Shown: positions 1-10,559, counted from the first letter of the stretch. The stretch is 41,019 bases of DNA from Actinomycetes bacterium (GCA_021793675.1 JAJYSG010000018.1:1-41019), one strand, 5' to 3'. Program-made: numbers and translations. Notes: generated by a model from the sequence alone, not told the origin.

Positions 1-2
1 CC

Positions 3-101
3 GTCGAGATCAACGGCCACATCCGCACCTACCCGCCCGCGATCGGCCCTGACCAACGCACCCTGCTCGACGCCCTCACCGCACAACCTGCAAGGCACTA
101 A
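3..101 (+). CDS. C-terminal end of an unidentified protein (5' truncated by window edge)
   Basis: An open frame enters from the left edge and runs 32 codons to a TAA. The residues end in ...LTAQPARH and contain the stretch HIRTYPPAIGPDQ. I do not recognise the family. It is followed after 5 bases by a second small ORF in the same direction, so the two are probably one transcript. Both run toward panC on the other strand. In related actinobacteria panC is usually followed by more NAD or pantothenate genes, so this pair may be the edge of an accessory insertion, but that is inference. The coding call rests on the open frame, GC-rich third positions and the tight spacing to the next ORF. Confidence 0.45.
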   Translation, partial: VEINGHIRTYPPAIGPDQRTLLDALTAQPARH

Positions 102-106
102 GCCGA

Positions 107-286
107 ATGACCCAACTCAGGTCGGACCTCGATGGCCTACGGGTCCCCACGTGGCACGAGGTCGAGTCCCGCCACTACGAGCCCTGGGACCCACCGGTCG
201 TCACCGTCGACACGGCTGACGGGATCGGCGACGCCGTGGAAGCCGTCGTCTCGCTCGTCCAGGACGCCTCCCGAGCGGTGCCCTGA
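107..286 (+). CDS. small hypothetical protein, 59 aa
   Basis: ATG start 5 bases after the stop of the preceding partial gene, ending in TGA. The protein is acidic, contains WHEVESRHYEPWDPP near its middle and has no signal peptide or membrane segment. The codons have strong G/C at third positions, as expected of a real gene here. No family is recognised. Its position suggests translational coupling to the upstream fragment. It could be a small accessory subunit or cargo of a mobile element, but nothing in the sequence proves this. The 189 bases between it and the end of panC hold only short GC-rich repeats and no convincing gene. Confidence 0.45.
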   Translation: MTQLRSDLDGLRVPTWHEVESRHYEPWDPPVVTVDTADGIGDAVEAVVSLVQDASRAVP

Positions 287-475
287 GCGCACGGGCCGCG
301 CGCCGTCACCGTCAGCGAACGCGATGACGCGAGACGAGGCACCGACTCAGCGGACCCGGCCACCCGCGCGGACCCGACGGCGGCCTTGGCGACGTCAGCG
401 ACCTCCGCGACCTCCGTGACCTGTGCGCGTTCGGCAAGCTCCGGGGGCTTGATGACCCGAGCCGGCTCAGCGGGC

Positions 476-1360
476 TCAGCGGAGCATGACTTCCCCGTTG
501 TCGATGAGGCGCGTGCCGCCCACCCGGGCCGCGAGCACGAGGAGCGCTTCCCCCGTCGCCCCGTGCTCCACCGCCTCGAACGACGACGGGTCGACGAGCG
601 CCGCGTAGTCCACGGCGTCGACGCCGTCCGGACCGGTGAGCGCTGCCACGGCCTCGGCGAGGACGCCGTCCGGCGCCACGCCCTCGTCGGCCGCAGCCCG
701 CGCCGCCGCGAGCGAACCGGACAACGACAGCGCGCGTCGCCGCTCGTCCGCGGTGAGGTACGCGTTCCGCGACGAGAGCGCGAGGCCGTCGCTGTCGCGC
801 ACGATCGGCACGCCGACCACCTCGAGCGGGACGTCCAGGTCGCGGACCATGCGCCGGACGGCGGCCAGCTGCTGCGCGTCCTTCTGCCCGAACAACGCGA
901 CGCCCGGTCGCGTGAGGTGCATGAGCTTGAGCACCACCGTGAGGACGCCGTCGAGGTGCCCGGGCCGGAAGGCGCCTTCCAGCACCTCGCCGATGCGACC
1001 GGCCGTCACCCGGACCACCGGGTCGCCGCTCGGGTACATCACGGCGGGCGTCGGCGCGAAGACGACGTCACCCTCGCCGAGCAGGCCGTCGCCGCTCAGC
1101 AGGGCGAGATCGCCCTCGAGGTCTCGCGGATAGCGGGCGAGGTCCTCGGTCGGCCCGAACTGGAGCGGGTTGACGAAGATCGTCACCACCACGTGGTCGG
1201 CGAGCTCGCGCGCCCGGCGCACCAGGGCGAGATGCCCCGCATGCAGGGCGCCCATGGTCATGACCACCGCACGGCGGTGCGGATGGCCGCCGGCCGGCAC
1301 GTCGTCCTGCGCGGTGAGCGCCCCGGCGAGCGCGGCCGTGTCCGTCACGAGGCGGGTCAT
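476..1360 (-). CDS. panC: pantoate--beta-alanine ligase (pantothenate synthetase)
   Basis: Joins pantoate and beta-alanine using ATP to make pantothenate, the last step of vitamin B5 synthesis, in the cytoplasm. The 294-aa length is normal for PanC. Visible motifs of this nucleotidylyltransferase fold are [10 protein letters not shown] (residues 34-43, with the HxGH ATP site), [16 protein letters not shown] (64-79), FGQKDAQQ (157-164) and the KMSKS-equivalent LSSRN (195-199). The ATG is preceded by an ideal ribosome site (GGAGGAGGAAC). It overlaps the stop of the upstream DUF2520 gene by 4 bases, so the two are translationally coupled. It is the last gene of the minus-strand housekeeping block. 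Confidence 0.96.
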   Translation of the reverse strand: MTRLVTDTAALAGALTAQDDVPAGGHPHRRAVVMTMGALHAGHLALVRRARELADHVVVTIFVNPLQFGPTEDLARYPRDLEGDLALLSGDGLLGEGDVVFAPTPAVMYPSGDPVVRVTAGRIGEVLEGAFRPGHLDGVLTVVLKLMHLTRPGVALFGQKDAQQLAAVRRMVRDLDVPLEVVGVPIVRDSDGLALSSRNAYLTADERRRALSLSGSLAAARAAADEGVAPDGVLAEAVAALTGPDGVDAVDYAALVDPSSFEAVEHGATGEALLVLAARVGGTRLIDNGEVMLR

Positions 1361-2316
1361 CGTTCCTCCTCCGGCCCGGGCTCCGCGCCGGGCGAACCTG
1401 CCAGCACGTCGAGCAGCCGCTGCGCCGCCGTGTCGTCGAGCATGCCTGCCGCGACCGCGCGGACGGTCGCGGCACGCGCCAAGGCACGGTACCCCTCGAG
1501 CACGTCGACGCTCCCGGTGCTGGCCGCGAGCACCCCGAGCACCGCCAGGTGCTCCGCGACCGTCCCGGCGTCGCCGCGGCGAACCGGACCCGTAAGGGCG
1601 GTGATGGCACCGGGGCTGCCGTCGCGGGACTGCGCCCGCAGAGCACCGTCGAGCGCGGCCTCGAGCAGCGGACGGAGCATGCGCCCCGGGTCGTCCACGC
1701 CCGCTCCGGCCAGCACCGCGGACGCCTGCGCGACGAGCACCGTGAGGTGGTTGGCCCCGTGCGCGAGCCCCGCGTGGTACAGGCCTCGGGCCTGCTCGGC
1801 CACCACCACCGGCTCGCCGCCGATCTCTACGACCAGCGCCTGGGCGATGGGCAGCACCGCGGCCGGCGCCGTGACCGCGAACGGGCATCCCTCCAGCCGG
1901 TGCAGATCCAGGGACGTCCCGGTGAACGTCATCGCCGGGTGGATCGCGAGCGGGATCGCGCCGGCGGCTCGGGCCGGGTCTAGCACCGAGGTGCCGTACC
2001 GCCCGGCGGTGTGCACGACGAGCTGACCGGTCTGCCATGCGCCCGTGGCCGCCAGGCCCGCGACGAGCGGTGCCAGCGCGTCGTCGGGCACCGCGAGCAG
2101 GACGAGCTCGGCGCGGCGGACCACCTCGGGGACCTCGACGATCGGCACCCCCGGCAGCAGGGCGTCGGCACGTTCCACCGAGGCGTCGGAGACGGCGCTG
2201 ACGGCGACGACGGGGTGACCGGCGGCACGCAGGGCGTTGCCGAGCACCGCCCCCACGTGACCGGCGCCCACGACGCCGACGCCGAGCCGGCCCGGCCGCT
2301 CGGACGGCGCTGTCAC
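1357..2316 (-). CDS. Rossmann-like/DUF2520 domain protein (predicted oxidoreductase)
   Basis: A 319-aa protein with an N-terminal dinucleotide-binding motif, [18 protein letters not shown], close to the start. It then has the conserved VVHTAGRYG...[14 protein letters not shown] and [16 protein letters not shown] blocks typical of the Rossmann-like plus DUF2520 family. Members resemble ketopantoate reductase or pyrroline-5-carboxylate reductase but the substrate is not established. In many actinobacteria the gene sits directly before panC, as here with a 4-base overlap, which supports a role near pantothenate synthesis (inference). I chose the GTG that opens VTAPSERPG because it directly precedes the Rossmann motif. 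In-frame GTG codons up to about 50 bases further upstream are possible and none has a strong ribosome site. Confidence 0.85.
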   Translation of the reverse strand: MTAPSERPGRLGVGVVGAGHVGAVLGNALRAAGHPVVAVSAVSDASVERADALLPGVPIVEVPEVVRRAELVLLAVPDDALAPLVAGLAATGAWQTGQLVVHTAGRYGTSVLDPARAAGAIPLAIHPAMTFTGTSLDLHRLEGCPFAVTAPAAVLPIAQALVVEIGGEPVVVAEQARGLYHAGLAHGANHLTVLVAQASAVLAGAGVDDPGRMLRPLLEAALDGALRAQSRDGSPGAITALTGPVRRGDAGTVAEHLAVLGVLAASTGSVDVLEGYRALARAATVRAVAAGMLDDTAAQRLLDVLAGSPGAEPGPEEER

Positions 2317-2395
2317 AGGCGCCCGACGGTGCGACGACCGCAGCGGGACCGACACCGCACCGCGAACCGGGCCGCCGGGCAGGACGAGCCGTGCA

Positions 2396-4144
2396 TCACC
2401 GGCTCCGCATCCACTGCTCGGGGGCCGCGGTGCGGCGAGCGTGCCGCGCCCGCTCGGCCTGCTCCTCCAGCAGCGCGACCGCCACCGCCGTGTCGAGGTG
2501 CTCAATCCGCGGCACCACGGGGCCGTGCGTCGAGTGGGCGGCCAGCGAGGCGACGTCGAGCTGTCGCTGCAACGGCCCCTGCTCGAGGGCGAGCGACTGC
2601 GTCCGCTCGTGCGGCACCACGTCCAGGCGCCGCCAGAAGCGGCCCGACCGCAGCAGCAGCGCCCGACGCGTCACCAACACCCCGTGCCGGCGCCACCCGA
2701 CCGGGTCGACCCAGCGCGAGCGGCGTGGGGCCGCCGTGTAGCCGCCGTCCTCCCCGGTACCGACCAAGCCGGCCTCGACCGCGGCCCGGGGATCGTCGAC
2801 ACCCAGGTCGGGCAGCACGAGCCACAGAGCGAGCAGTGCCTCGTCGCGCGTCGCGACCGGGTGCAGCACCGTCTCGGTGCCCTGCTTGTCGTGGTCCCCG
2901 GCGTAACCGGCCACGTTGACCACCACCCGCCACCAGTCCTTGCCGCGCCACAGCAGCGGCTGGTGGAGGCGCACCGCCTGCACACGCCCTGGCGGGAGCG
3001 TCTGCGACCTGGTCTCGGTGAGGCCGTGGCGCAGCCGGATGCCGTCGGGCGACGTCGCTGCCCGGAAGGTCGCGGCGCCGTTGATGCGTTGCCAGAAGAA
3101 GCTCATCAGGGCGAACGCCATCGGCACCAGGGAGTAGACGGACCCGACAGGGGCCCCCAAGGTGACCATGACGAGGACCGCGACGATCAGGAGCACGAAC
3201 CACAGCGTCCCGCCGGAGCGGACGATGGAGCCGAGGAGCCGCGGCATGGGCAGCTCGTACACCAGGTGCTCAGGGGCGGTGGCGAAGGCCCGGCGAGTGT
3301 CGGCCCCACGGTGCGTCACGGCTGCCGACGGCGCGCGACCCGGCGGTCCTCCGGTGTGGTCGAACGCCTCGGCCGACGACCTCGCCGCGCTGCCACCAAC
3401 GGCACCAACGGCACCAACGGCACCGGGAGCGTCCTCGCCGACGCCCGTGGCCCCGCGGAACCAGTCCGCATCGGGACCGCCCGAGGCACCGACCGCACCG
3501 CCACCGCCCGCGCCCGCGGCACCGAACGCGTCGCCGGTCGCCCGTCCGCCCGGCGCGGGGTGGCCCGAGCCGACGGCGCCCGACAGCCCGTCGCTCGTCG
3601 CACGCCCACCCGCGCTGCCCGGTCGATGGAGCCCGGCGGCCAGACCGAGCAGCTCGGCCCGCAAGCCGTCGGCCTCGGACTCGCGCAGGAACGCGAGCGA
3701 CACCCGCGATCCCGAGCCGCCCGCCACCTCGAGCCGGAGCTCCGAGAGCCCGACGAGCCGCGCCAGCAGCGGTTGCACCACGTCGATGGCCTGCAGCCGG
3801 TCCAGCCGCGCCTGCCGCTGCTGGCGGAACACGATGCCCTGACGCAGGTGCACCGCTTCGTCGGTCACCGCGTACCGGGTCACTCGCCACGAGACGAAGG
3901 CCCAGGCCACCGCGAGCACGGCGATCACGACGAATGCGCCGAGCGCCACGAGCCAGCCGCGGCCGCCCAGCAGGCGGGCCGCCCGCCGGATGTCCTCGGT
4001 GAGCTGCGTCGAGGCGATGATGAGCAGCGCGGCGACGGTCTTCCAGCCCTTGAGCAGCGGCGTCACCGGGTGCATCCGGCGCCAGACGTACCCGTCATCG
4101 CCCACCGCCTCCGGCCGCACCGGTGCCGGTTCGGGGACGCTCAT
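2396..4144 (-). CDS. PH domain-containing membrane protein (YdbT-like)
   Basis: A 582-aa membrane protein. After a short cytoplasmic N-terminus there are two membrane segments (about residues 35-50 and 66-86) and a bacterial PH (bPH2) domain with RYAVTDEAVHLRQGIVF and the RLDRLQAIDV core. A long Gly/Ala/Pro linker follows, then another membrane pair (LWFVLLIVAVLVMVTLG region) and two more PH-like repeats (LPPGRVQAVRLHQPLL and VVPHERTQSLALEQGPL). This is the architecture of the YdbT family. The role is unknown, though family members are linked to membrane stress and lantibiotic tolerance. ATG with GAGGGG upstream was preferred over an in-frame ATG 84 bases earlier. It follows the smaller PH gene after 109 bases, a pairing typical of YdbS/YdbT. 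The linker contains VGAVGAVG from a 9-bp DNA repeat at about 3398-3424. Confidence 0.85.
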   Translation of the reverse strand: MSVPEPAPVRPEAVGDDGYVWRRMHPVTPLLKGWKTVAALLIIASTQLTEDIRRAARLLGGRGWLVALGAFVVIAVLAVAWAFVSWRVTRYAVTDEAVHLRQGIVFRQQRQARLDRLQAIDVVQPLLARLVGLSELRLEVAGGSGSRVSLAFLRESEADGLRAELLGLAAGLHRPGSAGGRATSDGLSGAVGSGHPAPGGRATGDAFGAAGAGGGGAVGASGGPDADWFRGATGVGEDAPGAVGAVGAVGGSAARSSAEAFDHTGGPPGRAPSAAVTHRGADTRRAFATAPEHLVYELPMPRLLGSIVRSGGTLWFVLLIVAVLVMVTLGAPVGSVYSLVPMAFALMSFFWQRINGAATFRAATSPDGIRLRHGLTETRSQTLPPGRVQAVRLHQPLLWRGKDWWRVVVNVAGYAGDHDKQGTETVLHPVATRDEALLALWLVLPDLGVDDPRAAVEAGLVGTGEDGGYTAAPRRSRWVDPVGWRRHGVLVTRRALLLRSGRFWRRLDVVPHERTQSLALEQGPLQRQLDVASLAAHSTHGPVVPRIEHLDTAVAVALLEEQAERARHARRTAAPEQWMRSR

Positions 4145-4253
4145 CGTCGACCCCTCGGAGACGTCGTCGACCGTGCGGGGTCCACCGACCGTGTGCCGGC
4201 ACCGGCACCGCCGGCCGCTGGCGGCCACGCTCCGCCCGGGACGCGACGCGCGC

Positions 4254-4742
4254 TCACAGGCCCGCCAGCCGAGCTTCGCCGCGCGATGCGAGACGCTCGC
4301 GCAGCCGGGCCGCCTCGGCCGGCGCGAGGCCCGCGATCCAGGCGTCCGACGACGTCGACGCGGTGTGCAGCTGCACCCGGGCGATGCCCATGGCGCGGTC
4401 GATCGGGCCGGCCTTCACGTCCACGAACTGCATCCGCCCGTAGGGCACGACGACGAGCGTGCGGAACATGATGCCTCGGCGAATGAGCAGGTCGTCCTCG
4501 CGCTCGGCGTACCGCAGGGCGCCGACCTGCCGTGGGATGAGCCACAGCAACCACAGCATGATCAGCACGACCGCCGCCGCCAGGAACCACCACCAGACGA
4601 CGCCGCTGAGCAGCGGCGGCAGCGCCGCCACGACGAGCAACGGCACGAGCCAGAGCGCCGCGACCGTCAGTCGAGCCGCGGCGAGCCGGGGCGAGACCTG
4701 GGTCCAGGTGAGGTTGAGGGTGAACGGGTCCGCAGGGGCCAT
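4254..4742 (-). CDS. PH domain-containing membrane protein (YdbS-like)
   Basis: A 162-aa protein with two adjacent hydrophobic segments (about residues 27-45 and 50-68, the second WWWFLAAAVVLIMLWLLWLIP). A single bPH2 domain follows with ALRYAEREDDLLIRRGIMFR, VVPYGRMQFVDVKAGPIDRAMGIARVQL and a C-terminal helix rich in Arg and Leu. This is the small partner commonly encoded next to the larger three-PH-domain protein, which follows downstream here. The function of the pair is not established, and a shared membrane complex is inferred from conserved pairing. The ATG start is clear. The 436 bases before it are repeat-rich and non-coding, so the pair may have its own promoter. Confidence 0.85.
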   Translation of the reverse strand: MAPADPFTLNLTWTQVSPRLAAARLTVAALWLVPLLVVAALPPLLSGVVWWWFLAAAVVLIMLWLLWLIPRQVGALRYAEREDDLLIRRGIMFRTLVVVPYGRMQFVDVKAGPIDRAMGIARVQLHTASTSSDAWIAGLAPAEAARLRERLASRGEARLAGL

Positions 4743-4934
4743 GGCGCCATCCTGGCACCCACCGACGTCGGGGCGTGGCCGGTCGGGGATCCCGCAGGCC
4801 CGACGAGCAGCACGCCGGGATCCCGCGCAGGTCGCCGGCCCCCGAGGTGCGCGCCGGCACCGCCCCGGGGAGCCACCGCCGCGGCACGCCTCCGAGCGCC
4901 CGCCGGGGGGATCCCGCCAGGCCGCCCCCGGCCC

Positions 4935-4983
4935 GACGAACGACGAGCGACGAGCGACGAGCGACGAGCGACGAGCGACGAGC
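4935..4983 (+). repeat. 7-bp tandem repeat, (GACGAGC)n, seven units
   Basis: Seven direct copies of GACGAGC (the first is GACGAAC) lie end to end in the gap between the DUF3180 and small PH genes. Seven bases is not a multiple of three, so the array shifts frame in any reading, which fits non-coding DNA. Slipped-strand change in unit number is expected for such an array. Confidence 0.95.
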
Positions 4984-5041
4984 GAGGCATCCCACGCACG
5001 GTCGACGAGCCGCGCGCCGGCACGCGCTCACGCGCGCCCGC

Positions 5042-5163
5042 GTCGAACAACACAGCCCGCACCGCGCCGGCATGCCCACCCGCGCCGAACAACGCAGCCC
5101 GCACCGCGCCGGCACGCCCACCCGCGCCGAACAGCGGAGCCCGTACCGCGCGGGCCGTGCGCC
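5042..5163 (+). repeat. 42-bp tandem repeat, two full units plus a degenerate third
   Basis: Units begin at 5042, 5084 and 5126, starting G(T/C)CGAACA(A/G)C and ending with CGCGCCGGC(A/G)(T/C)GCCCACCCGC. The first two differ at only a few positions and the third is degenerate and shortened. The period is a multiple of three, so both strands read open and give artificial 14-aa repeats on the minus strand. No conserved protein is visible. Together with the 7-bp array this fills most of the 436-base gene-free stretch 4743-5178. Confidence 0.85.
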
Positions 5164-5178
5164 ACGTCGGCGGGACGC

Positions 5179-5667
5179 TCAGGACGCGGCCGGGTCCGGC
5201 GTCGCGCCGCGCTCGCGCTCCTTCTCGTCGTCCTGCGGGGGCACCCGGCAGAACCACTCGACGACGAGCCCCACCGCGGCGAGCACCACCGCACCCCCTG
5301 CCGCCACGGCGGCAGGGCCGGCTCGGCCGGCGTTGGCCGGGATGGCGGTGTCGGCCAGGTAGGCGGCGACCTGGCCGCCGTACCAGCCGGTGAGCAGCGC
5401 GCCGGTGTAGCAGGCGGCCTTGGCGAGCACCGCCGTGCGGGCCGCGCGGATCGGGTCGAGGCCGGGCCGCTTGCCGTGCAGGAACTGCCGCACCGCCCAG
5501 CCCATCGAGAAGACCACGGCCGCGATGAGCAGCTCGACCACCACCACCGGCCACGGCACGTGCGGCATCCCGGGCCCGGACCGGTCGAGCCACGTCGTGA
5601 GCAGGGCGACGAGCACCCCGACGACGGCCACGACGCCGAGGAGCGTCTGCCAGCGAGTCCGTCGCAT
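5179..5667 (-). CDS. DUF3180 family membrane protein
   Basis: A 162-aa integral membrane protein with four predicted hydrophobic segments: the N-terminal TLLGVVAVVGVLVALLTTWL, then VVVVELLIAAVVFSMGWAV, a third around CYTGALLTGWYGGQVAAYL, and AAVAAGGAVVLAAVGLVVEW. The conserved QFLHGKRPGLDPIRAARTAV loop between segments two and three is characteristic of DUF3180. The family is found in actinobacteria directly after the folate genes, as here, where its ATG overlaps the folB-folK stop by 4 bases. Function is unknown. The tail is charged (DDEKERERG). Its last codons border the repeat-rich gap. Confidence 0.88.
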   Translation of the reverse strand: MRRTRWQTLLGVVAVVGVLVALLTTWLDRSGPGMPHVPWPVVVVELLIAAVVFSMGWAVRQFLHGKRPGLDPIRAARTAVLAKAACYTGALLTGWYGGQVAAYLADTAIPANAGRAGPAAVAAGGAVVLAAVGLVVEWFCRVPPQDDEKERERGATPDPAAS

Positions 5668-6848
5668 CACGGTTCCCAGGGCCCCACGACCGGGGTCGCG
5701 GTGGTCCCGGTCGGGCCGGACGGGCGCAGCGGGACGGTGTGGCCCACGGCATGGGCACCCGAACGCCCGGCCTGCGCGGTCGGCGCCGTGGTCGGGATCG
5801 GGTCCGTCAGCCAGTCCAGGGCCAGCCAACGCACGCCGTCGCGGTCCGGTGCGGTCGCCGCGAGCATCCCCACCGGGCCGCCTCCCAGGCCGGGCAGCAC
5901 GGCCTCCGGGTCGGCCTGCGCCCACGGCTGCAGGACGAACGCCCGCTCGTGCGCGCGAGGGTGCGGCAGCTCGAGGTCGTCCGTGACCGCCAGCACGGAG
6001 CCGTACACGATGACGTCGACGTCGAGCGTGCGCGGCCCCCACCGCTCCTGCCGGTCGCGGCCGTGCGCGTTCTCGATGCCCTGGCAGGCCCGCAGCAGCT
6101 CGCGCGGCGCCAGCGTGGTGCGGGCCAGCACCACGGCGTTGAGGAAGTCCGGCTGGTCAGGTCCGCCGACGGCCGCGGTGCGCGCCAGCGGGGACACGCG
6201 CGCGACCTCCAGGCCCGTGACACGGGTGAGCTCGTGCACGGCCGCGCGCAGCGTGTCGACCACCGGCCCGAGGTTGCCGCCGAGGGCGAGCACCACGTCG
6301 ACGGGTGCAGCCGGCCGCTCGTCGAGCTGGTCGAGCACGATCTCGCCCTCGACCACGTCCTCGTCCTCCTCGCCCACCGGTGCGTCAGCCGCACCGGGCA
6401 CGGGCCCGATGACCGCCTCCGCCTCGCGGTAGGGCTCGGCCGCCGGCAGCCGCGTGCGGTCCCGCCGGATCGACACGGCGACGTCGTCGAACGGCACCTC
6501 GATGGGCGCCTTCGGCTTGTGCACCGTGACGTCGACCGCGTGCACGGTGGGGTTGGCGAGCACGGTGGCGGCGATCCGCTCGGCCACCGTCTCGATGAGG
6601 CCGACCGGCTCGCCCGCCAGGACGGCATGCACGCGGCGCGCCACGACCCCGTAGTCGACGGTCCGGGCGAGGTCGTCGCCGGCCGCCGCGCGGCGCGTGT
6701 CGACGTGCAGCACCACGTCGGCGACGAAGGGCTGGCCCTCGTCCCGCTCGGACTGGTGCACGCCGTGGAACCCCGTCGCCCGGATCCCCCGCAGGGTGAT
6801 CCGGTCGAACCGCCTGCCCTGCTCGTCGACCACGGGCCCGTCAGTCAC
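5667..6848 (-). CDS. bifunctional dihydroneopterin aldolase / HPPK (FolB-FolK fusion)
   Basis: One 393-aa protein carrying two consecutive folate steps. FolB spans about residues 15-130, with GIRATGFHGVHQSER, ARTVDYGVVARRV, the catalytic-region GLIETVAERIA and VTVHKPKAPI. A 55-residue acidic linker (GEEDEDVVEGEI) follows. FolK (6-hydroxymethyl-dihydropterin pyrophosphokinase) starts at about residue 184 with VVLALGGNLGP, FLNAVV, RWGPRTLDVDVIVYG and LPHPRAHERAFVLQPW. About 80 extra Pro/Thr/Gly-rich residues end the protein. GTG start overlaps the folP stop by 8 bases. Separate enzymes are the usual arrangement, but fusion is common in this lineage. Product passes to FolP encoded just upstream. 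Confidence 0.93.
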   Translation of the reverse strand: MTDGPVVDEQGRRFDRITLRGIRATGFHGVHQSERDEGQPFVADVVLHVDTRRAAAGDDLARTVDYGVVARRVHAVLAGEPVGLIETVAERIAATVLANPTVHAVDVTVHKPKAPIEVPFDDVAVSIRRDRTRLPAAEPYREAEAVIGPVPGAADAPVGEEDEDVVEGEIVLDQLDERPAAPVDVVLALGGNLGPVVDTLRAAVHELTRVTGLEVARVSPLARTAAVGGPDQPDFLNAVVLARTTLAPRELLRACQGIENAHGRDRQERWGPRTLDVDVIVYGSVLAVTDDLELPHPRAHERAFVLQPWAQADPEAVLPGLGGGPVGMLAATAPDRDGVRWLALDWLTDPIPTTAPTAQAGRSGAHAVGHTVPLRPSGPTGTTATPVVGPWEP

Positions 6849-7764
6849 TGGCCGCACCTCCCGCCGCAGGCGCCCCGTCGCGCCCCACCGTCCTGTCGGT
6901 GCCGATCCTGCCGCCTGCACGGTGCCATGCGGTAGCCACCCGCACCGCGTCGGCCGTGCCGCGCACGTCGTGGACCCGGACCGCCCAGGCACCGGCCGCC
7001 GCCACCAGGACGCTGACCGCATGCGTCGCACCGTCGCGCGCCAGCGGTGGCGCCGGCGTGTCGTCCGCCGGCGCGAGCAGGTGCCCGAGGAACCGCTTGC
7101 GGCTGGCGCCGACGAGCACCGGGAAGCCGTCGTGGACGAGCTCGGGCAGCCGCGCCAGCAGCGGCCAGTTGCTGGCGCCCGCCTTGGCGAAGCCGAGGCC
7201 CGGGTCGAGCACCACCTGCTCGTCGCGGACGCCGGCCGCCCGCAGCGCCGCCACGCGGTCCGCGAGCTCGCGGCGGACGTCGGTCACCACGTCGTCGTAC
7301 ACGTCGTTGGCGTCCATGACGTCGGCGTGCCCACGCCAGTGCATCGCGACGTACGCCGCGCCGGACGCCGCCACCAGCGGGTACATCCCCCCGTCGGCCA
7401 GGCCGCCCGAGACGTCGTTGACCAGCAGCGCCCCGGCGTCCAGGGCCCGGCCGGCGACGAGCGCCCGGGTGGTGTCGACCGACACCGCCGCACCGGCCCG
7501 CGCGAGCGCGGTCACCACCGGGATGACGCGGCGCAGCTCCTCCTCGACCGGCACCCGCAGCGCCCCGGGGCGCGTCGACTCGCCGCCGACGTCGAGGATG
7601 TCGGCTCCCTCGTTCATGAGCGCGCGACCGTGCGCCACGGCCGCGGTCGGCTCGAACCAGCGCCCACCGTCCGAGAACGAGTCCGGCGTCACGTTGACGA
7701 CCCCCATGACGAGGGTGCGCTCACCGTCCCCCAGGTGGGTCAGCCCCACCGGCCCCGTCACCAC
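6841..7764 (-). CDS. folP: dihydropteroate synthase
   Basis: Condenses 6-hydroxymethyl-dihydropterin pyrophosphate with p-aminobenzoate, the step blocked by sulfonamides. The 307-aa TIM-barrel protein has all family signatures in order: VMGVVNVTPDSFSDGG, GADILDVGGESTRPGA, VSVDTTRA, VNDVSGG, VVLDPGLGFAKAGASNW, GASRKRFLG and the C-terminal VRVHDVRGTADAVRVA. The GTG start lies 10 bases after the folE stop and no strong ribosome site is visible, so translation may be coupled to folE. A second GTG codon follows directly and would shorten the protein by one residue. It sits between folE and folB-folK in one transcript. Confidence 0.95.
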   Translation of the reverse strand: MVTGPVGLTHLGDGERTLVMGVVNVTPDSFSDGGRWFEPTAAVAHGRALMNEGADILDVGGESTRPGALRVPVEEELRRVIPVVTALARAGAAVSVDTTRALVAGRALDAGALLVNDVSGGLADGGMYPLVAASGAAYVAMHWRGHADVMDANDVYDDVVTDVRRELADRVAALRAAGVRDEQVVLDPGLGFAKAGASNWPLLARLPELVHDGFPVLVGASRKRFLGHLLAPADDTPAPPLARDGATHAVSVLVAAAGAWAVRVHDVRGTADAVRVATAWHRAGGRIGTDRTVGRDGAPAAGGAASD

Positions 7765-7774
7765 GGGCAGCCCG

Positions 7775-8404
7775 TCAGCGACCGAGCACGAGGCTCATCG
7801 CCTCGGCCCGGGTGGCGGCGTCGCGCATCTGGCCGCGCACGGCGCTCGTCACGGTGCGCGAGCCCGGCTTGCGCACCCCCCGCATCGACATGCACAGGTG
7901 CTCGCACTCGACGACGACGAGCACGCCGCTCGGCTTGAGCACGTCGAGGAGCGCATCCGCGATCTGCGTGGTGAGGCGCTCCTGCACCTGCGGCCGCCGC
8001 GCGTACACGTCGACCAGCCGGGCGAGCTTCGACAGCCCGGTGATGCGGCCGTCCGCCCCGGGGATGTAGCCCACGTGCGCGACGCCGTGGAACGGCACCA
8101 GGTGGTGCTCGCAGGTCGAGAACACCTCGATGTCCCGCACCAGCACCATCTCCTGGTGCCCCAGGTCGAACGTGGTCGTCAGCACGTCCTTGGGCTCCAT
8201 GAACAGGCCGGCGAACATCTCCCGGTAGGCCCGGGCGACCCGGGCGGGCGTGTCCCGCAGACCTTCGCGCTGCGGATCCTCCCCGATGGCGTACAGCAGC
8301 TCGCGGACGGCGGCCTCCGCACGCGCGGCGTCGTACGCGCGCACCGCGCGGCCGTCGCCGGACACCGGCCCGATGACCGACACCGGCTCGTCTGCCGCGG
8401 TCAC
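7775..8404 (-). CDS. folE: GTP cyclohydrolase I
   Basis: Converts GTP to dihydroneopterin triphosphate, the first committed step of folate synthesis. The protein is 209 aa. The type I FolE motifs are present: zinc and active-site region [34 protein letters not shown], and [19 protein letters not shown] with the second zinc cysteine. GTG (VTAADEP...) starts 1 base after the ftsH stop. The reading frame extends upstream into ftsH, but those codons overlap ftsH and show no similarity, so they were excluded. It is the first of three contiguous folate genes (folE, folP, folB-folK). Confidence 0.95.
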   Translation of the reverse strand: MTAADEPVSVIGPVSGDGRAVRAYDAARAEAAVRELLYAIGEDPQREGLRDTPARVARAYREMFAGLFMEPKDVLTTTFDLGHQEMVLVRDIEVFSTCEHHLVPFHGVAHVGYIPGADGRITGLSKLARLVDVYARRPQVQERLTTQIADALLDVLKPSGVLVVVECEHLCMSMRGVRKPGSRTVTSAVRGQMRDAATRAEAMSLVLGR

Positions 8405-8405
8405 G

Positions 8406-10421
<2,016 letters not shown>

Positions 10422-10429
10422 GGGCGACC

Positions 10430-10442
10430 GGGGCCAGGCCCC
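10430..10442 (-). promoter_or_regulatory. hairpin in the ftsH leader between an AGGAGG site and the start codon
   Basis: On the minus strand AGGAGGAT (10452-10445) is followed by GA, then GGGGCCTGGCCCC (a 5-bp GC stem with a CTG loop), then 8 bases and the ftsH ATG. The unfolded spacing is about 25 bases, too long for normal initiation. Folding the stem would bring the site to roughly a dozen bases. The ribosome site is seen and the folding role is inferred. Confidence 0.4.
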
Positions 10443-10498
10443 TCATCCTCCTGTGTCAGGGAAGCTGGCCTCGACGGTACACGGACTTCTCAGGCGTT

Positions 10499-10518
10499 CC
10501 CTTGGTGTTCGCCAAGGG
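10499..10518 (-). terminator. hairpin in the hpt-ftsH gap (possible terminator or processing site)
   Basis: CCCTTGG and CCAAGGG form a perfect 7-bp stem around a 6-base loop within the 138-base gap between hpt and ftsH. There is no T-run after it on the minus strand, so it may be a weak terminator or a processing or stabilising stem rather than a classical intrinsic terminator. The rest of the gap has no gene. Confidence 0.4.
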
Positions 10519-10559
10519 CTCACCACCTCCGCACGGCGCCGACCGCAGCGCGCGCGGCG

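Noticed and set aside
2441-4471. A plus-strand open frame of about 680 codons
   Set aside because: It is antisense to the PH-domain genes; composition is Arg/Gly/Pro/His-rich and no ribosome site or promoter was seen.
4141-5121. A minus-strand protein with 14-aa repeats reading through the 42-bp array
   Set aside because: It overlaps the small PH gene in another frame, shows no ribosome site and is explained by a repeat whose period is a multiple of three.
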